DNA from: Anthopleura xanthogrammica
Taxonomy: Eukaryota > Cnidaria > Anthozoa > Actiniaria > Actiniidae
NCBI GenBank assembly: GCA_964019055.1
Contig: OZ025209.1
Location: 13,624,981-13,688,980 of the forward strand
DNA: 64,000 bases
Direction of reading: 5' to 3'
Shown piece after piece: positions 24,102 through 35,176 of the stretch. The position numbers and the translations under genes are program-made. Numbering within the stretch: the first letter of the stretch is position 1; the number at the start of each line of letters is the position of its first letter. The notes beneath the pieces are model-generated. The model searched no databases. It was not told the DNA's origin and saw nothing but the letters and a program-made list of their open reading frames with translations.

Positions 24102-27100
24102 TTATTTGGGTCTTGATTCGCTATGTTTCTTTGTGAAATCTTCAGCATTTTTCATAAACTTCTTCTTGTCTTTGGTGTATTCCTCGGCAAGATCTCCACG
24201 CAGTGGATGCTCTGGTTCTGGGTTTTCAACTAATACCACTAAAGCTTGAATTACTAAAAAAGACAACCAAGATAATAAGAATATATAGCCACAAATATTT
24301 TTGACGTAACTAAAACATAACTTTTTACTAATCACCTTGTCAAATGTACAAATTTTTACAAAAAAGTATTACAAGTCTTTTATCCACGAAATATTCATCA
24401 CTAAAATAAAAATGCAGCTGAATCACCACTAACTGTGATATTAGATATGAATGAAAAACATCTGCACATGGTCCATGTCTGTATTCAAATTAGTCCAAAA
24501 CATTAATCACGCTGTTGTAAAAATATGCAAATTTGATTCACAAAATAATGGTACTTGTGGTACTCATAAAATACCAAAATTTAAAGTCAGTTTATAAGGT
24601 AATTCTGCCTTATTGTCTTTATTATACAGTGTCTGTCTCCCAAAAGTATAACTTTTTTTATATATACACAGAGAAAACAATTATTTCTTTTTTCATTAAA
24701 ATTCTCTCAATTTTTCGGGGAAAAATGCTGAAACGCACACAAATGTTTTTTCCCTTGTTTCATAATGTTAGCATTTTGAAAAGTTTCCATTCTTGCCTAC
24801 CATGTGTAATAATAATTTGGTGCCTTCAAATCACTCCAATTTAGAAAGCAATTTCAAAATCTCTATTTTTGGTGACCATAAATGATGTCTAGGTGTGGAT
24901 CGGAGGGTAAAATTGAAAGAAATCATGCAAAAATATATGTGTGGATATACTGTAGTGCCAAAAAAAATGAATTCATGAACCAATTATTAAGAAATGTATT
25001 TCTCCCACATCATCTAAACATATAACTTTAACAAATGTTACCATACCTTGATCAGTTTTGGTTGCTGGCTTCCAGTTCTCAGGACTAATAATTGGCAAAC
25101 ATACTTGACCTTTTTCATCAATATTTGGGTGGTAGATCTTAGTCTTAAATGTAATCTTAAAACAAGAAATGAAAAAAAAAATCTCATTTCATTTCTATTT
25201 CAGAGTATTAAAGATACCTAAAATGAATTCATTTGTGAGAAAGTTTAGACTCCCAGAAGGTGCATTTATGAACCAGAAATTAGACATATGTAAGGTGTCC
25301 CCCTTCTGGAAAAGTAATGATTTTTATGGGGAGCAAAGGAGACAACCAAAAATAAAACAATACACCAGTTTCGCATTCAATGCAAACCGCTGTTTTTGAA
25401 GACCACAGACTCATTTGTTCAGGCTTAGCCTCGTTTAAAAGTTAGCTATTCAATGACAGCATCAAAAATCGAATGCGAAACTGGTGTATTCTACTCAAAT
25501 AGGATGACAGGTCTACAGATGTCTTTAGGGATAGCTGTTACCAGTACCAACACCCACAGTCAAAAAAACTAAATAAATAAATGAAATAAAATGGGAATAA
25601 AGTGGATTCCACAGTCAGAGTGACTCTTCTTTCACTGGACTAATTAAACTTTCAGCTATCTAGATTTTTGTCATTATAAATGAAGAGAAAAGCCAAGGCA
25701 AGTTAACCAAAGCAAATACCTTAGGGGGTTTAAATGGGTATTCTGCTGGAAATACAATTTCAATCCTGAAAGCTCCTTTGTTATATGGTTGAGCGTCCTA
25801 AAATAAAAGTAAAAATTTACATAAAATTCAAAACTCATCCTCCGGAACCCTAGGGTAAACGGGCAGGTAAATGACAAACAAAGTGTAGACACACAAAAGC
25901 TGGATTTTGAGTATAGCTAATACATTGTTTCTATGGTGGTGTCAAAGTGAGAAAGACTGTAAAAATATCCTGATGATTTTCTTTACCACACTTTTCAATC
26001 ACTAGCTCGAAAACAATTTTCTGTCTCAACGAAATAAAGTTTTGGTGGAGTCAACCAAAGTGTTTCCATAACATTGTCGGAAACACAAAGCATTCAAGGG
26101 CATGTGCCTATGAAATGCCATGGAAATGACCTTGATTGACATTCACAAAAACCTAGTTTGTTTGGACTGCAAATTGTACAATTTTGCACACGTGATTGGG
26201 AAATGCTGTAAAAAATATGATAAATTTGTTAAAATAATTTGAATTTTTAATAATTATCATTAAGAACTTCGCAATTTCTGGCAGAGAGAGTAGTTTTATT
26301 CCTCTATATCATGTGTTACATCAAACCTCTAAATGGTTTAGATTTTGCAAGACTGTAAAAAATTTCCTTATATAACCATGTTGTACCAGGATCATGACAG
26401 TACCATATTCAGGATTATATTGGATGAACAGTAACCTTAATATTGCTGTTAATGGTTCAACAGTTCATCAATCTTTTTCCGTAGCATTAAATGTACTGTA
26501 AATGTTTCACAGACAGACAAAAAATACTCTATGTAGAGGTGTTAAGATAACAATAAACAATAATTTCAGTGTACATTATCTTTGGACATGTCACATGACA
26601 CTAAAAGTTCAGTCTAGAACTCCCCATATTTTTAAAAAACAAAAATATACTATACGGATGATTGAGTCAAAAGTTAATACAGTATTTGAAAGGCCTGCTT
26701 TCAAAATCCCCGAATAATTCTTCCCCTCTATATGGTATAAAGACGATTTAAAATCTCTGCTGTTTGAAGAGGAAGTAAGAACTCTAATACTTACCGGCAC
26801 GATCAATCCCTGCCAGTACAATATATTAGTTTCATCGACTTCGAGGCTTTGGAATATCTTCAAGTTACTAGCTCTAATATCTTTGAGTTCCTAGAAACAT
26901 AAGAAGTAGTCACTTAAGATAAAATCCAGTGTGATCTCACAACCTTAGAACAACAACATTTACAAAGAAAAACTTCATACTTCAGGAAAATATTAAATCA
27001 ATCAAAAATTCAGATGTTCCTTATTTTTATAGAAAAATAGGCGGATGGCAAGCAGCCTGGCAACTGATTTAGCCGTTATCACTTTTACTTAAGTTCTAAC

Positions 27101-27370
27101 TTATAAATAAAAGTGAAAAACAATTGGAGAAAGATTTATCAGAGACAAACTGAGGCCGGCAACGAAAACGTGCCTTCGAAAAAGTTCCCTGCTTTATGAG
27201 CAATTTCTCTCTACTCTGAATCTATCCCTAAAGCCTTTCAATCAAAATATATTTACTTCGAATACAAAATAAAGCATTTGTTTGAAGCTTTTGTTAATTT
27301 TGGGTCGTTTAGGTAGAAAAAAAAGGAGAAATTTTAAGGATACCTTTGTTAGTCTCCTAGTGGCAGCCAT
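24102..27370 (-). CDS. UBE2L3: Ubiquitin-conjugating enzyme E2 L3 (UbcH7)
   Basis: This E2 takes ubiquitin from E1 on its active-site cysteine and passes it to HECT and RBR ligases. Exons are 27370-27344, 26890-26795, 25797-25720, 25155-25047 and 24253-24102, all GT-AG, totalling 153 codons plus stop (human 154 aa). The start MAATRRLTK matches the family N-terminus. The HPN motif (His76-Pro77-Asn78) and catalytic Cys86 (in KGQVCLP) are at the same residue numbers as in the human enzyme, and the C-terminus has [13 protein letters not shown]. The first coding exon is only nine codons. The upstream region carries a ZNF143-like motif also found at FKBP1. Confidence 0.97.
25361..25488. mobile_element. 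Foldback element in UBE2L3 intron
   Basis: The left arm TACACCAGTTTCGCATTCAA is inverted on the right as CGAATGCGAAACTGGTGTA. It is short (128 bp) and non-coding, and lies between the third and fourth UBE2L3 exons. Confidence 0.65.
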
Positions 27371-27391
27371 GTTGGGTAAAAATGCTGATTT

Positions 27392-27410
27392 ACCCAGTGG
27401 GCTTTGCGGG
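27392..27410 (+). promoter_or_regulatory. ZNF143/Staf-like motif upstream of UBE2L3
   Basis: ACCCAGTGGGCTTTGCGGG lies 22 bp upstream of the UBE2L3 ATG. It resembles the CCCAG-TGC-TTGCG core of ZNF143/Staf sites and matches 16 of 19 positions of the motif upstream of FKBP1 (37103-37121). Confidence 0.45.
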
Positions 27411-27424
27411 CAAATGATCCGCCC

Positions 27425-28078
27425 TTGTTACCAGTCCATCACTAACATCAAATATAAACGACGATGACGTAATGCATGGTAACGCTTTGATCAATCAGTA
27501 CCTAATAATAATGATTACAACTTAACAAAAACATTTGATTTAATGATATCAATGAATATCATTAGAGTGCAAACACTTTATCCGCAAAAAACAGTACTAT
27601 TAAAATTAATTTTGCACTAATTTGTACAAAAAATGAAATTTGGTGCAAGTTGCAGGGCGACTAAGCCCTTTCTCAACCAATCTCAAATGTCAAAAAAATT
27701 CAAAAATATGGTAATTGAATGCATGGTATACTGTATTTACTTGTTTAAATGCCTCCCTTGATTAAGCACCGCCCTCTATACTTTGAACGTTGCATATGAG
27801 AGCAAAATTTAAAAGAGGGCCGCCCTCAAATAAGTGCCTTGAATTAGCAGTGCAACTGAAGCACTAAAAATTAAGGAGTGCCACAGCAGTTTTTTCAAGT
27901 AAATATGGTATGTTATATTGAAAATAAATACACGTGCTGTTAAGTTGTCATATATCAATTTTATTTCTTAATTCATCAATAACATCAAGGTTACAGATAT
28001 TTCATATATTTATGTCTAATACAACTTTTCTCTTCTACATACAACTGTATATTTAAAAGTTAAAATAATTTTGCTTAG
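27425..28078. other. Intergenic region upstream of UBE2L3
   Basis: AT-rich sequence without a supportable gene. A short palindromic stretch at about 27700-27910 holds GCATGGTATACTGTATTTACTT and its partial inverse, probably another worn foldback. Confidence 0.3.
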
Positions 28079-28084
28079 TTTATT
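28079..28084 (-). terminator. Candidate polyadenylation signal of the rhomboid gene
   Basis: The minus strand reads AATAAA about 180 nt beyond the predicted stop in the last exon, after a GGAT/CATC microsatellite that would lie in the 3' UTR. Confidence 0.4.
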
Positions 28085-28136
28085 GATTTTTTAAATAAAT
28101 GCATAAATGAATGGATGAAGTAAGAGTCAGTACAGC

Positions 28137-28230
28137 AGCAAAAAAGGATAGATGGATGGATGGATGGACAGAAGGACAGACAAATGGATGGATGGATGGA
28201 TGGATGTGGATAGATGGATGGACTGATGAC
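28137..28230 (+). repeat. GGAT microsatellite
   Basis: Interrupted GGAT units. On the minus strand it lies in the predicted last exon of the rhomboid gene after its stop codon. Confidence 0.85.
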
Positions 28231-28261
28231 GCTATACTTTTGATGATAAATCTTAAAAGAT

Positions 28262-29816
28262 TTAAACCTCTGTAAGACCAGACCTGTAAAAATATGGAAA
28301 AAAGAAGGTTTAATAAGTGCAGATGTCAAATGCAATAAGAATTTTGATGTGTTGTTTTTTCCTTACCATGAGGATTTTTGTCTGGGATCTCAAAAGTTAT
28401 GTTTTATAATTTATTTGGTTATTTAAACTTACTCTCCAGAACTGTTTCCACTGTTGAGACTGACAATAAACTGGTCTTTTCTGACTGAAACTGGGAAGTG
28501 TGAAGGTAGTTCTGGTTGAGAGAACCTCTGAAAACATGGTATTTGAACGATAAACTGCATCCAATCAGCGTGTTCTAATTCTGCTAGTCCTTCAGGAGAT
28601 GGAAGACAGCAGTTAAATGCATCATAATTGTCTAAAATAACTCAATCAAGGGTAAATAAAGTAATCTTGACTCTAAACAACAACAATAACTGTCAGAGTA
28701 TCTAAATCATAAATTATGGCATGGTATATGTAGTATTAAAGGCACTTTTTTAGCAAAAAATGTTTTTGTGTTATGAGTTGCCTAAAGCTTAGACATGACC
28801 TTAATAATGCAAAAGATATATTGCAATTGCCCATCAAAACTGAGAGCCTCAATTTCAAAATTTTCAGGGGGTGGGGACATTTTCCCAGACTCCCTGATTA
28901 CGACCTGACCACTGGAACCCTACCCTGCTAATGCTCTTGAGAAGATTTATGACCAACTCAACAATGTGGGGGTAGTTGGGGTTCAAGGGTAAAGCATTTA
29001 AAGAAACTTCAAATACATCATAAAGGATACATGCATATCCTGCAATAATTCCTCCAATGTGTAGAAAAACTGAGCCTCGATGGAACCCAAAGTAATAAAT
29101 AACAACACAAAGCCATGGAACTACTGAGAATGGAATTTTGACAATGCCAATTCCACAGTCTTTGAGCCCAGTAACCTTTGACATTATAACAAGCAGTCCA
29201 AACACAACACCAGAAAGACCCAGACTGCAACCATGAAACAGATTATGGAACACATGATATAACATTGTTGCCATGGAAACTTCAAGTATGACTGAAATGA
29301 CCCAACATGTAATCAGGACCAGGAAGAAGAGAATACTTCCAATTTGACGTTCAATAATTGTTCCAAGGATCAGCATTGGAAGCATTGTGACGAGCAAGTG
29401 CCATGGTCCTTTGTGGAAAACTGCATGGGTAAATATTCTGTAAACTGGAAAGAAAAGGAGAATATTTTTTTAGTAAATAAACACATTTCCTGTCTTGTGT
29501 TTAACGTTCATCAGCTGAATCACAAGTTTTCAACAGAATTCTTTCTGGCTGACAGCACATGGTGGTCAGTGTTTGACCAGCATTTGGAGCAGATAATGAG
29601 ATTCAAAGACTTTCATCAGCTGATTGAAACCCAGCAATATTGAAAGGTCGCCTTACCTTCACCAGATCGCACAATCCCGTGAGAACTAAGACATAAGTGC
29701 TTATGCTTAGTGCCAATTCGTCGGTGAAAATCAACGAAAAATAGAGAACAGCAAAGTACTACACAACAGAGAGTCACAAGTGGAATTCGGAAAAATCTGC
29801 AAAACTCACGACCCAT
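28262..29816 (-). CDS. Rhomboid-family intramembrane protease-like protein
   Basis: A polytopic membrane protein with a rhomboid fold. Exons are 29816-29657, 29444-28905, 28631-28433 and 28283-28262 (about 306 aa). If the third exon is not spliced, a TAA at 28431-28429 gives 300 aa. Residues about 10-30 form a first membrane helix. The segment [18 protein letters not shown] matches the rhomboid L1/TM2 region, ERQIGS follows, GLSG supplies the likely nucleophile Ser131, and LHIGG a likely partner His182, so catalysis is possible. The usual Asn after the TM2 His is Thr. Overall it resembles the RHBDD group, but I cannot assign the paralogue. Reading on past 28905 enters a repeat and is not coding. 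Confidence 0.78.
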
Positions 29817-30158
29817 GATGGCGTTCTTCTGAAAAACGCTGAAAAACTAGCTACGACAGTGCCAAAAACACACTTTTATATTAGTTCCTTGCATTTCAGA
29901 AACTTATCGCTGTGTTATACAGTATTTTTGAAAAATCAAGAAAAAATAGGACAACATATAGAAGAAAAGAAAAAGGAAAAAAAGAAATGAAAACAAACCC
30001 TTGTCAGCGGTACAAACACTCCTAAGATGCGTGTCAGTACTGATGCGCAGCTCTTTTCGCAAATAGCCGCTGGTCAGTTGTCAAAGTTTCTTTAAATTTT
30101 CAAAAGTGATAAAAATGTTAAATTATTAGCTTATAAAAATATCCTTTTGATTGCCAAA
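29817..30158. promoter_or_regulatory. Shared divergent promoter, rhomboid gene and GPN3
   Basis: Only 342 bp separate the two start codons, which face away from each other, so both genes probably use one bidirectional promoter. The stretch holds no repeat. A GATGCGCAGC word near 30050 resembles an NRF1 half site. No TATA box is evident. Confidence 0.5.
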
Positions 30159-33100
30159 ATGAGGTTTGCACAGCTTGTTATTGGTCCTGCGGGAAGCGGA
30201 AAGGTATTGATAAAGACGATTGTAAAATACGTTCAACTATGTTTACATTTTAGATAGATTTTTCAGCATCACTTGTAGAACACACTGCGCTGATTTGCGC
30301 ACTTAATTTAGACCTTAATTATTTTACCAATTTTTTTTGATGTCTGATAACTATTTCATAAAGACGATCATGATTATAAATCTCAGTAACAAGTTTGAAT
30401 GCTATGTACCATCTAACAGTAACTCTGAAACGGAATTTCAAGAATGGAAAAATATGGAAATACTTGGGAAAATATATTGTATATGGGATTGAAATGGGAT
30501 TTATTGAAGATATACTAAAGCTATCACTTTCTTGGTTTGTATCTTCAGTCCACATACTGCGATACTATCCATAAACACTGTGAGAACATTGGACGAAATG
30601 TTCAGGTGGTCAATTTGGATCCAGCTGCGGAACACTTTAGTTATCCTGTAGCAGTTGGTATGTACTGTATTTTCTATGGATTACAGATGCTAGACCTTTG
30701 CAACTCCGATGACAAACATTCATTTCTCCACGAGCTGGTATCCTTTTGACAATTGTGGGTAAGGAAATTATCAAAAGGATGCCGAACTGTGGAGACAAGA
30801 TTGCAGACTAAAACATTGATGTTTGTCGGTGGAGCCACAAAGGTCTAGCATCTGAAAGGTGGACAATATTTTGAATGCATGCCAAATTTGTGAAATCAGT
30901 AGTAAATTTTCTTTCCACAAGGTTAGTGACTAGTTCAGAATATACACCAATCGATATGTGTGTGAGGGGGGAGAGGGTACGTGAAGGGAAGTTAGATGGG
31001 ACAAAGTCGGAATAAGTGGGAAGTATGGCACAGCACTCAAGTATACTTCAAGATACATGGCTTACCTTGTTTTTGCACATAGGCTCATAGTTCCATTTTT
31101 TTCAATTACTTTCATTATCATTTAACGAGACGGAGTACATTTGGCTGATACATACATTTCCAGCCAATCAAAGTGGTGTCATTTTGAGTACAAAAGCCAT
31201 GCAAACCTACAGTACTATGGGAAAATACTGATCAAGCTCAATGTCATAACAGTATTGATATCTAGCTATAGTCAATTACTTAAAGTATATTAGGTCTCAT
31301 ATCATTGTTTTTTCATCAGATATAAGAGAACTTGTTGAGCTGGATGATGTAATGGAAGCTGAGGATCTTAAACTTGGTCCAAATGGAGGCCTGATATTTT
31401 GTTTAGAGTATGTACCCAATACAGGAACTGCCTATGCAGTTTTACCTCTGTACGCATTGCAGACAAATAACTTAGCTGTTATCTGCTGTTTGACATGACC
31501 TACCATAGTATGAGTTGTGTGCACTGCTGATGTGCCACCTCTCACCAATCTGGGTTTAAATCCTGCTGTCAGACTCTGTGTCGTATATGAGTAGAGTTTC
31601 TAGTTGGTTCTCTCCTGTGCTTCTAGGGTTTTTTCTCAGTTCTCAGTTTTTCCTCCTTCCACAAAAATCAAATTCTAAATTCTAATATGGGTTGCCTTAT
31701 AAGTGGGTTTGAGACCCGTTAGACAAAGAAATAATACTCTAGGGAATGACACATGGTTTGAGATAAGAAAACATTATGCACAAGCTAAAAACGTATATTG
31801 CTTTTATACCATGTACTGTATACCTTTTCATAGTTGTTAAAAAAGTAAACATTTAATTTTAGGTATTTCGTTAAAAATTTTGAATGGCTTCAAGAGCAGC
31901 TTGGTGAAGGCGAAGAAGATTACATTCTCTTTGACTGCCCAGGTAAACAAAACTGTAACTTAAATAGAAAGATGTGCAAGTTACTTTCACCGTGAAAAAT
32001 TGCAAAATCGAACATATCAGTTCATTGTTAATGCAGAACCTCACCTGGAGTTTCCTGTAAATTATTTTGTTGTTCCAAGACTTATTTGTATTGCAGTGCC
32101 TAACATTGTTGAAAATTGCACCAATGTATGCTTTTTAACTCACTTTTGCATTATTTGCTTTCAGGACAAATAGAACTATACACTCATTTGCCCGTAATGA
32201 AACAACTTGTCGAGACTCTTCAACAGTGGGATTTCAGAGTATGTGGAGTGTTTCTGATTGATTCTCAGTTCATGGTGGAATGCAGCAAGTTTTTCTCTGG
32301 TATTTTGTCTGCTTTATCAGCCATGATTCAGCTGGAGATACCCCATGTTAATGTGATGACAAAAATGGATTTGCTAAACAACAAACAAATGCAAGATATT
32401 GAAAGGTAGAGCAGGATTATCAATATCTAGGTCTTTGCGACTGATGGTTTCCATTTCATACCATGTCAGGGCTCAAAATAACGGCTGGTCAACGGTCAAT
32501 GTCTGGCCAAATTTGGTACTTCACTGGTCAAATACGGGTTAGAATGGACAAGTTGACCAGTCATATTTGAAAAAAATAAAATAAAAGATTATACACCGGA
32601 CATCTTGACCAGTGTATAACTGGCTTTTATTTTGAGCCCTGCATGTCATCTCTTGGAAAATAAGATTCTGGAATTATGCATTACTAGAAACAATATATCT
32701 TCAAATGATTATTTTCCCCATATGTTGCATGACAGGAACAATACAATCGTTTTACATGAGAAAGAATTCAATTCCCGAGAGGAAAGGGATTTTATTGTTC
32801 TGCCATTTAACCACAGGCAGCCCAAGCTGTATTATAGACGCCATCACGTGATGGTGCAAAACCTGTATGCAGTAAGTAATGAATTGCAGGAGCTGGTCAA
32901 AATGTATTGTTTGCCATTTACAGGTTTTTAGATCCTGATCCAAGAATGCTTGTACATGAGCTTGGAGATGGTATGAATAAAAAATTCTTGAAACTCAATG
33001 AAGCAATTGCACAACTGGTAAGTCTCATTTTTGTATCCCTATTGCAACATCGCATGAAAAACTGCATCATGTCCGCAACTTTATTGTCTTTTGCATTCTG

Positions 33101-33299
33101 ATATTTTGTTTAATAGATAGAAGACTACAGTATGGTTTGCTTTTTGCCCCTCAATTCAAATGACGAAGAGTCCGTCACTCAACTGCTCGGCCAGATAGAC
33201 ATGGCTATACAGTATGGTGAGGACACCGATGTCAAAACTAAAGATTATAATGAATCTGACAAGGAAGATGACAGTCTCTATGATCAAAATGAAAGCTAA
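30159..33299 (+). CDS. GPN3: GPN-loop GTPase 3
   Basis: A small GTPase that works with GPN1 in cytoplasmic assembly and nuclear import of RNA polymerase II. Exons are 30159-30203, 30549-30657, 31320-31407, 31863-31942, 32165-32405, 32924-33017 and 33117-33299; all are GT-AG with matching phases, giving 279 aa (human 284). The P-loop GPAGSGKST (residues 9-17) is split by the first intron. NLDPAAEHF follows, the family-defining GPN motif is at 71-73 (LGPNGGL), and [11 protein letters not shown] (switch II) and TKMD (base recognition) are present. The C-terminus is acidic, as in the family. The fifth intron holds a nested transposon. Confidence 0.97.
31498..31700 (+). mobile_element. tRNA-derived SINE copy in GPN3 intron 3
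   Basis: A degenerate B box (GGGTTTAAATCC) is followed by the family body ATGAGTAGAGTTTCTAGTTG, GGTTCTCTCC, TTTTTCCTCCTTCCACAAA. Plus orientation. Confidence 0.6.
31727..31800. mobile_element. Foldback MITE family A, half copy
   Basis: Only the right arm is recognisable (ACAAAGAAATAATACTCTAG, GGAATGACACATGGTTTGAG). In GPN3 intron 3, directly after the SINE. Confidence 0.5.
32467..32641. mobile_element. hAT-like foldback element inserted in an older element
   Basis: The ends are CAGGGCTCAAAATAACGGC and, inverted, GCTTTTATTTTGAGCCCTG, with CATGT repeated directly on both sides. The flanks read like family A arms (CCATTTCATACCATGT and CATGTCATCTCTTGG), so it split an older copy. Non-coding; in GPN3 intron 5. 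Confidence 0.65.
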
Positions 33300-33927
33300 T
33301 TATGCTACAGGGATAAGAAAAGAATGAATACAACCAGAAATGTTGGACCCAGAAGCGGATGGGAAAAGTTTGCAGTTGGCTAGGAATTGCCATCAGAACA
33401 AGAAACTTCATAAAAGAGGAACCTTTAACACAGATTGTATCACAGATTGAGCTGATATGGCATGAAAAGCAAATGTAAAAGACAAAAGGATGTGGTACTT
33501 AAGAAAGAAGGACTTGAACTGGGACAAACACAATGACTATGAAGTTATACTGAAGCCTGTCTCATGATAAGACATTTCAAAGCTATAGCATGCACATATC
33601 AAAAACTGTTCAGTTTAACCATGCATGGCTGTTACAGGGATGGTGGAGCACCTAATTTTTTAAAGTGGGGTGGATGGGGAGAAGCTAGTATGCAAATTCA
33701 AGCGAAAAGTGTGTTTTTGTGTGTGGGGGCTAAGATTTGAAAATATAATACAGCAGTATGTTAGAGGTATGCAGAATGGTTCATTAGACAATGGAGGTTA
33801 TAAAATGCAACTTTTGAATGTCACATTATCTATCAAGACAATGTATATCATCCTTGTATCAACCTCTTTTTACACCATTTTTAACTACCAAAATGTGCAC
33901 CTTAGAGCACAAACACTAAATCCATGA

Positions 33928-33933
33928 AATAAA
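33928..33933 (+). terminator. Candidate GPN3 polyadenylation signal
   Basis: AATAAA about 630 nt after the GPN3 stop, in AT-rich sequence. No earlier AATAAA was noticed in this 3' region. Confidence 0.45.
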
Positions 33934-34117
33934 ATCAAACAATTAGTGTGTAATAATTTTTATATACTGGCTTTATGTCACTATCACTCAACAAGAACAG
34001 TCTTAATAGAGTGAAGTCACTTAACCTGTGAAATAAAAATTGCTTGTTGAAGTGACGACAATGGAATTAGGGTCTACTAAAGTGTATTAGTCTAATTTCA
34101 TTTCACAGGTTTAGTAA

Positions 34118-34363
<246 letters not shown>

Positions 34364-34713
34364 TAAAAACTATTAGTAATGCACTAACAATTATGATTTT
34401 ATGTCATGGATTAGGTGTTTGCGCTCTACTCTTTACTAAAAACTCTAAAATCAGTAGTCCAAACACAATATTTTATGAAGCACATTTTTTCAACTAGCAA
34501 AATTAATAGTTTAACAACATGAGATGTGAAGGAACCAAAGTTCATTACAAGTACTCAATCCATGCAAAAAGATACGATTAGATATAATACCAAGCCAGTG
34601 AACCAAAATAATAGTTACAATATAAATAATGTTATCTGCTGAAATGGTTAGGTGACATAGTCAAGTTTATAAAAAAAGAACTTAACAATGAAAACTATAA
34701 AAAAAAATTAAAT

Positions 34714-34970
34714 TACAGTGCAGACACTCGAAACTGTGAACACTGCAAGGTTTTTTTTACATTTTTCATAACTATCCAATAAGCATTCTACATAGAAAAG
34801 GGATCAAACATTTTTTAGGCCTCATCTAATCACAACCAATGACATTTTTTTGTCTGTTGTGATTGGATGGCACCTAAAAAATTTTTGATTCCTTTGTTTT
34901 TACGCAGAGCGCTGATTGGATAGTTATGAAAAAATGTCAAAACAACCTTGATTCGAGTGTCTGCACTGTA
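34714..34970. mobile_element. Foldback MITE with about 70-bp arms
   Basis: The ends TACAGTGCAGACACTCGAA and TTCGAGTGTCTGCACTGTA are inverted, and the arms continue with CATAACTATCCAAT and ATTGGATAGTTATG. Non-coding, between GPN3 and FKBP1. Confidence 0.75.
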
Positions 34971-35176
34971 AGTAAATATGAAATAACATACTTTTAGTTC
35001 ATTTTACAGGTGATACCAGTAATGTAATGAAGAGTTACCAAATCTGAAAACTTGTTTGCTCACAACTACCTATTTCTAGCATATGTCATAATGAGATTAC
35101 ATTATATTTTCTAACTACTTTAGGTTCTAATCAATGGTAGAGAAATGAAGGTTGTCTTGTCCATGCTGCAGAAAAC

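Noticed and set aside
28864..28904. Extension of the rhomboid exon to its in-frame stop
   Set aside because: The extra codons lie in a repeat also found near 9310-9550, whereas the CAG|GTCGTA donor joins in frame to a good downstream exon.
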